A stretch of DNA of 64,000 bases from Thalassobaculum_A sp040219215 (GCF_040219215.1 NZ_JAVJSX010000005.1:1-64000), one strand, 5' to 3'. Counted from the first letter of the stretch, positions 11,478 through 19,919 are shown. The notes: a model not told the origin generated them from the sequence alone. A program made the numbers and translations.

Positions 11478-12949
11478 TTCCCGACTCGCAATTGGCGGAA
11501 CTGGTTGGGCGGCTTGCCGACGTTCGGGTGCTTGCCGTCGGCGACGTGATGCTTGATCGCTTCGTCTATGGCGCGGTCGAGCGCATCTCGCCGGAGGCCC
11601 CGGTGCCGGTGCTGCGGATCGAGCGCGAGCAGGCCATGCTCGGCGGCGTTGGGAACGTGGTCCGCAACCTGCGGGCCCAGGCGGCATCGGTATGCCTGGT
11701 GGCGTTGCTCGGACGCGACGAGGCGGCGCGCGAGATCAAGGGGTTGCTGCGCGCCGACGACGATATCGAAAGCCATCTCCACGAGGAGGACGACCGGCCG
11801 ACGACCATCAAGACCCGCTACATCGCGGGCGGGCAGCAGATGCTGCGCGCCGACCGGGAGCGTGCCCATGCGGTGGCGACCGTTCTGGAAGAGGAGATCA
11901 TCGCGCGGGCCGAGGCCGACCTGGGGCAGGCGCAGGCGCTGGTGCTGTCGGACTACGGCAAGGGCGTGCTGACCGAGCGGGTGGTCCGGCGGATGATCGC
12001 GGCGGCGCGGCCGAGCGCGATTCCGGTGATCGTCGATCCCAAGGGCAACGACTACGGACGCTACGGTGGCGCCACCCTGGTGACGCCGAACCGGCGCGAG
12101 TTGACCGAGGCGACCGGCCTGCCGACCGGGTCCGATTCCGAAGTGGTGGCGGCGGCAGCGGCGCTGATCGAGCGTACCGGCATCGAGGCGGTGCTGGTGA
12201 CACGCAGCCAGGACGGCATGACCCTGCTGCGGTCGGAGGCCCTGGCCAGCCCGCTGCACCTGCCGGCGACGGCGCGCGAGGTCTACGACGTATCCGGTGC
12301 CGGCGACACGGTGGTGGCGACGGTAGCGGCGGCGCTGGCGGCTGGCATCGATCTGGAGAGTGCGTGCCGGCTGGCCAATGCGGCTGCCGGCATCGTGGTC
12401 GGCAAGATCGGCACGGCCACGGCGAGCTCCGCCGAACTGGCGGCGGTGTTCCGGGCCCGGGAACTGGAGACCGGCGAAGCCAAGACGGTAACGCTGGAGG
12501 ACGCCCTTACCCACGTCTCGGCGTGGCGCGGCAAGGGGCTGACCGTCGGATTCACCAACGGATGCTTCGACCTGTTGCACCCTGGCCACATCTCGCTGCT
12601 GCGTCAGTCCAAGGCGCAGTGCGACCGGCTCATTGTCGGGATCAACAGCGACGCGTCGGTACGCCGCCTGAAAGGCGAAGGCCGGCCGATCCAGAACGAC
12701 GCCTCACGCGCGCTGGTGCTCGGCTCGCTGGCTTCGGTCGATCTGGTGGTGATCTTCGGCGAGGACACGCCGATTGACGTCATCGAGGCGCTACGGCCGG
12801 ACCTGCTGGTCAAGGGCGCAGATTACGCCAACAAAGAGGTGGTGGGTGCCGACGTGGTCCGCGCTCACGGCGGCCGGGTCATGCTTGCCGTTCTGGAAGA
12901 CGGCCACAGCACGACGGCCACCATTGCCCGGGCGACCACGGGTCGATAG
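11474..12949 (+). CDS. hldE: Bifunctional heptose-7-phosphate kinase / heptose-1-phosphate adenylyltransferase
   Basis: Supplies the kinase and nucleotidyltransferase steps of ADP-heptose synthesis, using the GmhA product. The 491-residue protein has an N-terminal PfkB-type kinase (about residues 10-320) with the conserved DVSGAGDT anion hole and catalytic Asp near 271-278. A C-terminal cytidylyltransferase-fold domain (about 345-491) carries FTNGCFDLLHPGH. Both halves are complete, so this is the fused HldE form and not split HldA/HldC. It starts at GTG in a GTGA overlap with gmhA. The phosphatase GmhB is not in the window. Confidence 0.95.
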   Translation: MIPDSQLAELVGRLADVRVLAVGDVMLDRFVYGAVERISPEAPVPVLRIEREQAMLGGVGNVVRNLRAQAASVCLVALLGRDEAAREIKGLLRADDDIESHLHEEDDRPTTIKTRYIAGGQQMLRADRERAHAVATVLEEEIIARAEADLGQAQALVLSDYGKGVLTERVVRRMIAAARPSAIPVIVDPKGNDYGRYGGATLVTPNRRELTEATGLPTGSDSEVVAAAAALIERTGIEAVLVTRSQDGMTLLRSEALASPLHLPATAREVYDVSGAGDTVVATVAAALAAGIDLESACRLANAAAGIVVGKIGTATASSAELAAVFRARELETGEAKTVTLEDALTHVSAWRGKGLTVGFTNGCFDLLHPGHISLLRQSKAQCDRLIVGINSDASVRRLKGEGRPIQNDASRALVLGSLASVDLVVIFGEDTPIDVIEALRPDLLVKGADYANKEVVGADVVRAHGGRVMLAVLEDGHSTTATIARATTGR

Positions 12950-12956
12950 GAACGTT

Positions 12957-13005
12957 CCGGCACCCCGGCCGACGCTCAGCATGGAGCGCCGCCGGGTGGT
13001 GCCGG
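12957..13005. terminator. Convergent hairpin between hldE and the small membrane peptide gene
   Basis: Arms CCGGCACC (12957-12964) and GGTGCCGG (12998-13005) pair perfectly, with a further CCGGC/GCCGG pairing inside. It lies 8 nt past the hldE stop and 4 nt from the stop of the converging small gene. No long T run follows, so activity as a two-way terminator is inferred. Confidence 0.5.
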
Positions 13006-13008
13006 TTG

Positions 13009-13113
13009 TCAGAGAACGGCGTACTTCATCGCGCCGTTCACCGCGACGATGGCGATCATCGCAAAACCCACGCTGTAGGCAATTGCGGTCTTGGTCAGGT
13101 TGGTCAGGCTCAT
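13009..13113 (-). CDS. 34-residue small membrane peptide
   Basis: Reads MSLTNLTKTAIAYS, then a hydrophobic segment VGFAMIAIVAVNGAM, and ends KYAVL. One transmembrane helix fills most of the product. An AGAGG ribosome-binding site sits 6 nt before the ATG, and a hairpin lies just beyond the stop, so it is bounded like a real gene. The upstream 200 bp are AT-rich compared with the surroundings. I do not recognise the family. It could be a subunit-like peptide of a membrane complex or a stress-induced membrane peptide. Confidence 0.6.
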   Translation of the reverse strand: MSLTNLTKTAIAYSVGFAMIAIVAVNGAMKYAVL

Positions 13114-13209
13114 GTCTGCCTCTGCGTTCTGCGGTAGCGGGTGATCCGCTCACCTTCGCAATGCAACATAGGCAGTGATGCGCGCTGCTTCTATCGACCC
13201 TGATGGCAG

Positions 13210-13238
13210 CATATTAATTCCAAAATCAGTTTAATATG
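13210..13238. promoter_or_regulatory. AT-rich inverted repeat upstream of the small peptide gene
   Basis: Perfect arms CATATTAA (13210-13217) and TTAATATG (13231-13238) are separated by 13 nt. They lie about 100 nt upstream of the small membrane peptide and downstream of mmcB, in an AT-rich island of a GC-rich chromosome. A dimeric regulator could bind here; the regulator is unknown. Confidence 0.35.
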
Positions 13239-13314
13239 GCATGTATACAATTATTGATCTCGAATAAGTCAATTATGAATCGGCAGTCAGATTGATTCAT
13301 TCGCACATGCAGCA

Positions 13315-13773
13315 TTACAAGCGTGGATCCGTAAACGCGCGCAGCCGCAACGCCGCCACCCGGGCGATCCGGATGGTCATGGCCCGCCGGCGCGCGGCGG
13401 CCAGCAGCTGGACCGGTGCCGGCCGCAGGATCGTCGCTTCCCAGGCATCGGCAACGATCACGCCGCAGGTGGCGGCGTCCGGTAGCAGGTCGAGTGGGAA
13501 CGTCGGCGCGACCGCGAAGTAGAGGGAGTCGCAGAACTCCAGGTACTCCGACCACTTGGCGTCGGAGCGGAAGTCAGGCACCCCCGACTTGACCTCGACC
13601 ATCGTGATGCGGCCATCCGCGGCCAGGGCCGCGACATCGGCGCGCCGGCCGTTGGCCAGCGTCAGCTCGGTTACCACGGCGCAGCCGAGATCCTCGAACA
13701 GCCGGGCTGCGCCGCGGGTCACGGCACGGGTGATCTCGGGGACGGAGTCGCCGCCGTCGGCCGCGCCGCTCAT
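13315..13773 (-). CDS. mmcB: MmcB-family DNA repair protein
   Basis: Small PD-(D/E)XK nuclease-like protein of the alphaproteobacterial MmcB group, linked to SOS-induced repair. The 152-residue product contains the core GRRADVAAL then MVEVKSGVPDFRSD, which supplies the D and ExK acid/lysine triad near residues 45-70, and KWSEYLEFCDSLYFAV. It starts 3 nt after the stop of the pentapeptide-repeat gene, so the two are probably cotranscribed. No LexA box was recognised. The family is recognised from motif memory; the fold is clear. Confidence 0.8.
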   Translation of the reverse strand: MSGAADGGDSVPEITRAVTRGAARLFEDLGCAVVTELTLANGRRADVAALAADGRITMVEVKSGVPDFRSDAKWSEYLEFCDSLYFAVAPTFPLDLLPDAATCGVIVADAWEATILRPAPVQLLAAARRRAMTIRIARVAALRLRAFTDPRL

Positions 13774-13776
13774 CGA

Positions 13777-15216
13777 TCAGGAGTGGTGTCCGGTGACGCC
13801 ACGCAGGTCGGCGTCGTTCAGGTTGGCGCCCCGCATGTCCGCGTCGGTCAGGTCGGCGTCCTGAAGGTTGGCGCCGGTCAGGTTCGTGTCCCGCAGATCG
13901 GCCCCGCTCAGATCGGCGTGCTGCAGCGAGGCATGGGACATGTCGACGCCCCGCAGCTTCGTCCGGGCAAGCCGGGCGTGCTCCAGATGGGCTCCCCAGC
14001 GCTGGACGTTCGAGCCGATGATGTTGATCGGCGAGAGCTGGGCGCCGACCAGGTTGGCGCCGGTCAGGTTGGCCCGGCGCAGGGTGATGCCGCGCATGTC
14101 GGCGTAGGTGAGGTCGGCGTCGCGCAGGTCGCTGAACGACATATTGGCCATCAGCAGGTCCATGCGCGACAGGTCGCAGCCGACCAGGACGACGAACTCC
14201 ATGTTCGAAGCCGACAGGTTGACGCTGGACAGGGATTGGCCGCTGGCGTCGCGCCGTGTCAGGTCCGCCCGCTTGCCCTCGCGTCCGGACGACCGGATCC
14301 AGATGTCGTGGGCGATCAGCATGGTTCGCATTTCCTTGCCGAGCGCGTCGAGTACCTTGGGCAGGCGCGCGCCGGCGAAATGCGGGGCCTCGCGGTCGAA
14401 GTTGGAGAACGCGGCGCCCGCCAGATCGGCGTCGGTCAGCGTGGTTCCCGAGAAGATGGCGTTGTACAGCACCGCGCCGTTGAGGATCGCGCCGGTCAGG
14501 TTGGCCTCGGTCAGGTCGGCGCCTTCGAGGTTCGAGCCGGTGAGGTTGGCGTGGCTCAGATCCGCGCGGAACAGCCGGACATTGCGCAGCACCGAGTCGG
14601 TGAGGTCGGTCTGCACCACGAAGGCGTTCGACATCTTGGCGTTCGACATGTCGGCGCGGATCGCGGTCGCCGTTGCGATGTCGGCGGATGCGGTATCGAA
14701 GCCGGATGCCACCAGATTGCCGCGCGCATCGGGCTTGAGCAGCACGCCGTCGCGCAGGTCGGCCTCCATGAGCTTGGCGTCGGACAGGTTGGAGCCGCGC
14801 AGGCAGGCGCCGCGCAGATCGGCGCGGCTCAGATCGGCAAACCGGAAATCGGTATGCCGCAGGTCGCAGGCGAACAGATTGGCCGATACCAGTATGGCCG
14901 AGCGCAGGTCGGCGTGGGCCAGCCGCGCCCCGGAGAAATCGGCGCCGGACAGCTCGGTCGACTTGAAATCGAGGTAGCCGAGATCGCAACCGGCGAAGCT
15001 GGCTCGCCCGCCACCGGTGCGGCCCTTGGCGAACAACGCATGGCGCTGCACCGCCTCATCGACGTCGCGCTGCGACAGCTTGCGCAGGCGCATGGCGGTC
15101 GGACGGTCATCGCGCGGAAACTCATGCCCGGACGCGTGGTCCGCAATGGCCCGCGGAATGCTGCTCTTGGAGACGCTCGTTCCAGGCTTGCTGGCATCAT
15201 CGCGCCGGTCGTTCAT
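13777..15216 (-). CDS. Pentapeptide-repeat protein
   Basis: Protein of 479 residues dominated by A(D/N)LxX pentapeptides, which fold as a right-handed square beta-helix. Three helical blocks are visible: about residues 70-155, 205-280 and 335-475. A charged non-repeat linker (about 285-340) separates the last two. An N-terminal region (about 40-65) precedes the repeats. No signal peptide or membrane helix is seen, so it is probably cytosolic. Such proteins can mimic DNA or act as scaffolds; the role here is unknown. GGACGGGCG precedes the ATG. It is upstream of mmcB in the same direction, 3 nt apart. Confidence 0.85.
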   Translation of the reverse strand: MNDRRDDASKPGTSVSKSSIPRAIADHASGHEFPRDDRPTAMRLRKLSQRDVDEAVQRHALFAKGRTGGGRASFAGCDLGYLDFKSTELSGADFSGARLAHADLRSAILVSANLFACDLRHTDFRFADLSRADLRGACLRGSNLSDAKLMEADLRDGVLLKPDARGNLVASGFDTASADIATATAIRADMSNAKMSNAFVVQTDLTDSVLRNVRLFRADLSHANLTGSNLEGADLTEANLTGAILNGAVLYNAIFSGTTLTDADLAGAAFSNFDREAPHFAGARLPKVLDALGKEMRTMLIAHDIWIRSSGREGKRADLTRRDASGQSLSSVNLSASNMEFVVLVGCDLSRMDLLMANMSFSDLRDADLTYADMRGITLRRANLTGANLVGAQLSPINIIGSNVQRWGAHLEHARLARTKLRGVDMSHASLQHADLSGADLRDTNLTGANLQDADLTDADMRGANLNDADLRGVTGHHS

Positions 15217-15324
15217 CGCCCGTCCGATCGATCCGCACCCTTCCGGACTTCAACCTGTCAAACGCCGGCGGGTTCCCGCATCCTACCCTGGACGATGATG
15301 CCCCGAACACTGCCGAGTGCGCCA

Positions 15325-16104
15325 ATGGCCTGGGACCCCGCTCAATACCTGAAGTTTGCCGATCACCGCCTGCGCCCGGCGCTCGATCTCCTGGCGCGAA
15401 TCGACGCCGCGACACCCCGGCGGGTCGTCGACCTGGGGTGCGGCACCGGCAATGTAACCGCAATCCTGGCGCAGCGCTGGCCCGCGGCGACGGTGGGCGG
15501 AGTCGATGCGTCGGAGACCATGCTGGCACGGGCGCGGGAAGAGCACCCGGCCTTGTCGTTCGTGGCGGCCGACGTGGCCACCTGGGCTGCCGATCCGGCG
15601 GTAGACGTCCTGTATTCGAACGCGGCGCTGCATTGGCTGGGCGATCACGACAGCCTGTTCCCGCATCTGTTCAGGCAGGTGGCGCCGGGCGGCTGGCTGG
15701 CGGTCCAGATGCCACGCAATTTCGGTGCGCCCTCGCACACGGCGGTCGCGGACGCTGCCCGGGACGGTCCCTGGGCCGACCGGATCGTGCCGATGCTGGC
15801 GCCGCCGCCGGTCGACGCGCCGGGGGTTTATGCCGCGCGTCTGGCCCCGCTGGCGAGTTCCCTCGACATCTGGGAGACCGAGTATCTGCAGATCCTGGAC
15901 GGCGAGAACCCGGTCGCGGAGTGGACCAAGGGTACCTGGCTGAGGCCGTTTCTGGATGCGCTGGAGGAGCCGGATCGATCGGGCTTCGAAGCCGCCTACC
16001 GGGCTCGGGTGGCGGCCGCCTATCCGCCGGGGCCCGACGGACGGACCGCATTCCCGTTCCGGCGGCTGTTTCTGGTCGCGCGCCGCGCTCAACCGGGCGC
16101 TTGA
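15325..16104 (+). CDS. tam: Class I SAM methyltransferase, trans-aconitate 2-methyltransferase type
   Basis: Likely monomethylates trans-aconitate, an inhibitor formed from cis-aconitate. The opening MAWDPAQYLKFADHR and the SAM-binding motif VVDLGCGTGNVT are typical of Tam, as is NAALHWL. The start at 15325 gives 259 residues, the family length; in-frame ATGs at 15295 and 15298 would add about 10 residues. It diverges from the pentapeptide-repeat gene and converges on the next gene. A related small-molecule methyltransferase cannot be excluded from motifs alone. Confidence 0.8.
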   Translation: MAWDPAQYLKFADHRLRPALDLLARIDAATPRRVVDLGCGTGNVTAILAQRWPAATVGGVDASETMLARAREEHPALSFVAADVATWAADPAVDVLYSNAALHWLGDHDSLFPHLFRQVAPGGWLAVQMPRNFGAPSHTAVADAARDGPWADRIVPMLAPPPVDAPGVYAARLAPLASSLDIWETEYLQILDGENPVAEWTKGTWLRPFLDALEEPDRSGFEAAYRARVAAAYPPGPDGRTAFPFRRLFLVARRAQPGA

Positions 16105-16111
16105 ACGACGC

Positions 16112-17068
16112 TTACAGCCAGTCGTGGGTTTGCGGGAAGTGAAACGCGACAAAGCGGTACGTCGCGCGGACGGCCTCTCGGATGTCGTCGTGCCGACGCT
16201 CCAGGTTGATGTCCCAGGCCGGAATGATGGTGTCCCAGATGATCAGGCGCTGATGAAGTTCGTCGCGCATCTCGCGCACGAACTTGACCATTGAATCGTA
16301 TCCTTTGAGCACCGCGATGATCTCGCTGGTCTGGGCGTCGACCTGCTCGAACAGGCCGGTGAAACCGCTGACCGCCGGCCGGAACAGGATCTGGGCTCGC
16401 CTGACTTCCTCGTGGAACTGTTTCTCGTCGCGGTACAGTTTCGCGACCCGGCCCAGCTTGTCGCCGATGCCGCCAGCGAGATTGTAGCGGTCCCGCAGTG
16501 CTTCGATGTAGCAGAGCTCGCGCGCGAACCGGTCGATCATGTCCAGGACTTCGTCGCGCCGGTTGGCGCCGAGCCCGAGCGTGCCGGCGATCCGGGTAAT
16601 GCCCTCGCGGACCTTGTCCTGGATAGAACTGTCGACCGACATCCGGCGCAGTTCGCGCAAATCCAGGACCACCGATTCAGAACCTCCCAGCCAGGTCGCT
16701 ACCTGCATCATCAGGCGGTTCTTGGCGATCTCGCGGTGGTGGTCCTCGACCCGCCAGCTGGCGGTGCCGTCCAGCAACTCGGACGGAATCGAGTCCCCTG
16801 GGCGGATATCCCGGACGAAGCGCAAGCCCTGTGCTACCTGGACGAGCAGCTTGCCGTCCTGGGCGTCCGGCTTGATCCCGAACTCGGTCGAGACATCATC
16901 GATCGGAATGACGGCGTCCAGTTCGCCCAGCTTGACCCGCAGGACCGGCGCGCGGTCGCGGCCGGACACCTCGAACCGAGCATCGGGCAGCTTGAAGATG
17001 CGGTGCTGAAAAATGAAATGCGTGCTCGGGTCGAGCCGGGAACGTTCGTCCTGTGCGGTAGAGTTCAT
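16112..17068 (-). CDS. Conserved hypothetical protein divergent from cheZ
   Basis: A soluble, charged 318-residue protein without signal peptide or membrane segments; I do not recognise its family. It opens MNSTAQDERSRLDPSTHF, has a likely beta-rich part to about residue 110 and a mainly helical remainder, and ends HFPQTHDWL. The ATG at 17068 is preferred over a longer frame because GAGGA lies 5 nt upstream. The intergenic region shared with cheZ holds two CtrA-type boxes, one 54 nt from this start. Co-regulation with chemotaxis or cell-cycle genes is therefore inferred. Confidence 0.7.
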   Translation of the reverse strand: MNSTAQDERSRLDPSTHFIFQHRIFKLPDARFEVSGRDRAPVLRVKLGELDAVIPIDDVSTEFGIKPDAQDGKLLVQVAQGLRFVRDIRPGDSIPSELLDGTASWRVEDHHREIAKNRLMMQVATWLGGSESVVLDLRELRRMSVDSSIQDKVREGITRIAGTLGLGANRRDEVLDMIDRFARELCYIEALRDRYNLAGGIGDKLGRVAKLYRDEKQFHEEVRRAQILFRPAVSGFTGLFEQVDAQTSEIIAVLKGYDSMVKFVREMRDELHQRLIIWDTIIPAWDINLERRHDDIREAVRATYRFVAFHFPQTHDWL

Positions 17069-17121
17069 AACGTCCTCGATCGAGTACCCGTAACGCAAGC
17101 ATAGACGATGACGGAAAGCGA

Positions 17122-17136
17122 TTAACAACTTGCTAA
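17122..17136. promoter_or_regulatory. Near-consensus CtrA box
   Basis: TTAA, seven bases, CTAA matches the CtrA half-site spacing TTAA-N7-TTAA at seven of eight half-site positions. It lies 54 nt upstream of the unknown gene that starts at 17068, and is the proximal box for that gene. CtrA binding is inferred from the motif. Confidence 0.55.
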
Positions 17137-17208
17137 CACTGCAATCGCCCGCCCGGACCGGCGGATCCTGTGTGGGTTGTCGAGCCGGATGCGCCGTGCC
17201 ATTGACGC

Positions 17209-17223
17209 TTAACGCAAATTTAA
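17209..17223. promoter_or_regulatory. CtrA box upstream of cheZ
   Basis: A perfect TTAA-N7-TTAA (spacer CGCAAAT) lies 57 nt upstream of the cheZ ATG. CtrA directly controls flagellar and chemotaxis genes in many alphaproteobacteria, which fits the neighbour. In a GC-rich genome the motif is rare by chance, and a second near-match lies 86 nt away. Confidence 0.7.
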
Positions 17224-17279
17224 CAGCTCTGGATCAGGATCACGCCACCCAGGGAATGTTGAAGGGTGGGGAGACCCAG

Positions 17280-18038
17280 ATGGTACACGCGCCCGCCAAG
17301 GTGTTTTCAGTCGAACGTCGCGGTCAGCAGATCGGCGCGGCTGCGGCTGTTTCGAGCGTACCGCTGCCGACCAGCGAAATCATGGATGAGTTGCGGGCGC
17401 TGCGGGCCGAGATGGCCGAGTTGCGCGAGACCGTCACCGATCGGCTGAACGGGTCGGGCATCGACGTGCTGGCCGAGAGGGATCAGCTCAGTGACGACGA
17501 TGCGATGAAGCGCGACGTGCGGATCGAGATCGCGCAGATGGTCCGCAGCATCGGTCGGGCCAAGGCGGAGATCGCCGCGATCAAGCATCCGGAAGCCGGA
17601 ACCGACCAGATGGAGGTCGCCTCGCATCAGCTTGAGGCGATCACCGCGACGACCGAGAAGTCGACCAACGAGATCATGACGGCGGTTGACGACATCGAGT
17701 CCGCTTTGAAGAAGATCACGGCCTTGACGGTGGAAGATGGCGAGGTGTCGCCGCACATCGACTATGCCTCCGAACGCCTGATCGCCATTATCGAGGCGTG
17801 TTCCTTCCAGGACATCACCGGCCAGCGGGTCACCCAGGTCGTCCGCACCCTGCGCTTCATCGAAAGCCGTATCCTGGCGATGATCGATATCTGGGGCCTC
17901 GAGGCGTTCCGTGACCTGCCGCTGCCGGATGAAGAGCGCAGCGAGGAAGAGGTGCACGAAGAAGCCGAACTGCTGAACGGACCGGCTCTTGGCGGGAAGG
18001 GGCTCAGCCAGGACGACATCGACGCCCTGTTCGACTGA
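17280..18038 (+). CDS. cheZ: Chemotaxis protein phosphatase CheZ
   Basis: Dephosphorylates CheY-P to end the motor-switching signal. The 252-residue protein is helical with a long hairpin. The active-site motif SFQDITGQR holds the catalytic pair, here Asp178 and Gln182. An N-terminal variable region to residue 60 precedes the helical core. The tail LSQDDIDALFD (242-252) resembles the CheY-P-binding N-terminus of the switch protein FliM as well as the usual CheZ C-terminal helix. GGGGAG precedes the ATG at 17280. It is not in a che operon here; a CtrA box lies upstream, and the unknown gene at 16112 is divergent. Confidence 0.9.
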   Translation: MVHAPAKVFSVERRGQQIGAAAAVSSVPLPTSEIMDELRALRAEMAELRETVTDRLNGSGIDVLAERDQLSDDDAMKRDVRIEIAQMVRSIGRAKAEIAAIKHPEAGTDQMEVASHQLEAITATTEKSTNEIMTAVDDIESALKKITALTVEDGEVSPHIDYASERLIAIIEACSFQDITGQRVTQVVRTLRFIESRILAMIDIWGLEAFRDLPLPDEERSEEEVHEEAELLNGPALGGKGLSQDDIDALFD

Positions 18039-18060
18039 CGCGACCGCCGCTTGCGGCCGT

Positions 18061-19524
18061 TCAGCGTAGGGTCAATCGGTCCACCGGCGCATAGTCGTCG
18101 CTCAGCAGTGGTGCCGACCCGCTTCCAGGCACAGCGTCCATCACGGCCCAGGTACGGCTGCCTGGCTCCAACTCGTTGATCGGTGACCGGTCGATTGGGT
18201 CGCGCGAGGCCAGCACCACAAATGTCGAGCGGCCGCCCCGGCGGGTCTCCGCCTGGGATGATACCCAGACCGCAACGTTCGGGAACACCTGCTCCAAGGT
18301 GCGGACGAGGGCTGCAAGGAAGCGCGGACTCTGCGCCCAGTCGTGCGCGTTGATGGCGTAGGCTCCGCTCTCGGTCAGGTGGGCGCGGACCTGCCGGTGG
18401 AACTCCACGCTGACCAGATGGGCCGGCATCGTGTGACCGGAATAGGCATCGGAGAAAACCAGATCATACCGGTCAGCCGTTCGACGCAGGACCGAGCGGG
18501 CGTCGTCGTCGTGGATGCGAATGCGGTCGTGATCCCGACGGAAGCCGATCGTCTCGGCGAACTCGGTAACGGCGGGGTCGATCTCGGCGACCGTGGACAC
18601 CATCCGCGGCCAGCGTTCGACCCACCGCATCGGCAGCGAATAGCCGCCGCCGCCGATGAAGAACGCGGTCCAGTCGGTGCCCGGCGGGTGACGGCGCTCG
18701 GCCCAGGCGTCGAGAAAGGCGTGCGGGTTGATGGCGAGGCGCTGCGAGCCGTCGAGCGGCTCCACGCTCTGTATCCAGCCGTCCATGAAAAGGCCACGGC
18801 TCGGGAAGCCGGCCCAGTCGGTGGTATTCACCTCGCCCAGGCAGAAGTAGCGGCTCTCGACGGTGCAGTAACGCGGGGCAGCCAGGGCCAGTCCGGCTCC
18901 CGCCAGGATGACCATCTGGGCGGCAATCCCGATGACCGGGGCGGCTAGGCCGCGCAGGTACAGGCCGGCGACAAGGATTTCCGCCCCGGCCACCAATCCT
19001 AGCGAGCCGATCGAGCCGACCCATTGCAGCAGAACAAAGCCGGCGATCCCGGTGCCGACGATGGCGCCGGCGGCACCCAGGGCGAACATCCGGCCGATCA
19101 CTACCCCCGGATGGCCGGGCGCCTCGGCGACGGCGATGGCGGTCAGGATCGGTGTGACGGCGCCGGCCAGCAGGCTGGGCAACAGAAAGCAGGTTCCGGC
19201 GATCGCAACCGTTGCCGCCATCCAGCCGATGCCGAGTGCCTCGGCCGCCGCGTGCACCGGGCCGACCAGCAGGATCGGTGCGGGAGTCGTGGCGGCGGTC
19301 GCGATGAGGAGGGCGAACACCCGGCGTCGTGCCCGGCCCGGCTCGCAGTCGGCCAAGCGCCCGCCGATCCAGTGACCGATGCTGAGACCGGCCAGCACGG
19401 TGGCGATCACCGCCGTCCAACTGAACACGGTCATGCCGACCAGCGGTGCCAGCATGCGCGCGGCGACGATCTCCACGACCATGGACCCGGCCGAGACGAT
19501 CACCATGGCAATGGCGTGGCGCAT
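18061..19524 (-). CDS. Membrane protein fused to a spermidine-synthase-like domain
   Basis: 487 residues. About 1-215 are hydrophobic with around seven helices, opening with SAGSMVVEIVAARMLAP, as in the transporter-like half of fused spermidine synthases. The C-terminal half has the Rossmann methyltransferase-type fold of polyamine synthases, with FIGGGGYSLP near the nucleotide-binding loop, then VAEIDP and DLVFSDAYSG. Several catalytic residues of true spermidine synthase cannot be confirmed, so the substrate is unknown. GGGAG precedes the ATG at 19524; longer in-frame starts lack support. It diverges from the peptide cluster and converges on cheZ. Confidence 0.75.
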   Translation of the reverse strand: MRHAIAMVIVSAGSMVVEIVAARMLAPLVGMTVFSWTAVIATVLAGLSIGHWIGGRLADCEPGRARRRVFALLIATAATTPAPILLVGPVHAAAEALGIGWMAATVAIAGTCFLLPSLLAGAVTPILTAIAVAEAPGHPGVVIGRMFALGAAGAIVGTGIAGFVLLQWVGSIGSLGLVAGAEILVAGLYLRGLAAPVIGIAAQMVILAGAGLALAAPRYCTVESRYFCLGEVNTTDWAGFPSRGLFMDGWIQSVEPLDGSQRLAINPHAFLDAWAERRHPPGTDWTAFFIGGGGYSLPMRWVERWPRMVSTVAEIDPAVTEFAETIGFRRDHDRIRIHDDDARSVLRRTADRYDLVFSDAYSGHTMPAHLVSVEFHRQVRAHLTESGAYAINAHDWAQSPRFLAALVRTLEQVFPNVAVWVSSQAETRRGGRSTFVVLASRDPIDRSPINELEPGSRTWAVMDAVPGSGSAPLLSDDYAPVDRLTLR

Positions 19525-19611
19525 TCGCGGCTCCCGACGATGACCGGTTGAAACTAACGGTATTCGCGTTAAATTAAAGTATTGAATTATCACACGGAAT
19601 TGGCGGTGAGA

Positions 19612-19803
19612 ATGGATGATCGACAACGGATGATTATGGAGACGGAGAAGCCGGAGGCGCCTTCTTCGGCCGAGCGCCGAAGGGCGTTGATTCGGCTGGG
19701 ACTTGCAGCGGGTGCGGCCTACATCGCCCCTACCATTCTGTCCATCGACCGCAGCGCCTGGGCGATGGGGCCGTCCTGCGCCAAGAATCCCAAGGGCTGC
19801 TAA
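19612..19803 (+). CDS. Candidate precursor peptide A (Tat-like leader, Cys-containing tail)
   Basis: 63 residues: an acidic N-terminus, RRR at 22-24, then ALIRLGLAAGAAYIAPTIL, then SIDRSAWA, then the tail MGPSCAKNPKGC. The twin-arginine plus hydrophobic stretch and the A-W-A site look like a Tat-type signal, and cleavage would leave 12 residues with Cys56 and Cys63. A paralogue follows at 19920. From RRR onwards 38 of 42 residues are identical, while 18 of those 38 codons differ silently, which shows selection on the protein. GGTGAG precedes the ATG at 19612. Alternatives are a RiPP precursor or a small exported structural peptide. I do not recognise a named family. Confidence 0.75.
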   Translation: MDDRQRMIMETEKPEAPSSAERRRALIRLGLAAGAAYIAPTILSIDRSAWAMGPSCAKNPKGC

Positions 19804-19919
19804 TCGAAGCCTCGCGCCGCCCCGCATCGGACCGCTGTTCGGGTGACGGAAATGGGTTCATAGTAGCGTGCTGGACCGGCATTCGGTGACGGCGCTGGAT
19901 TGTTTTTCGGATGGGCGGC

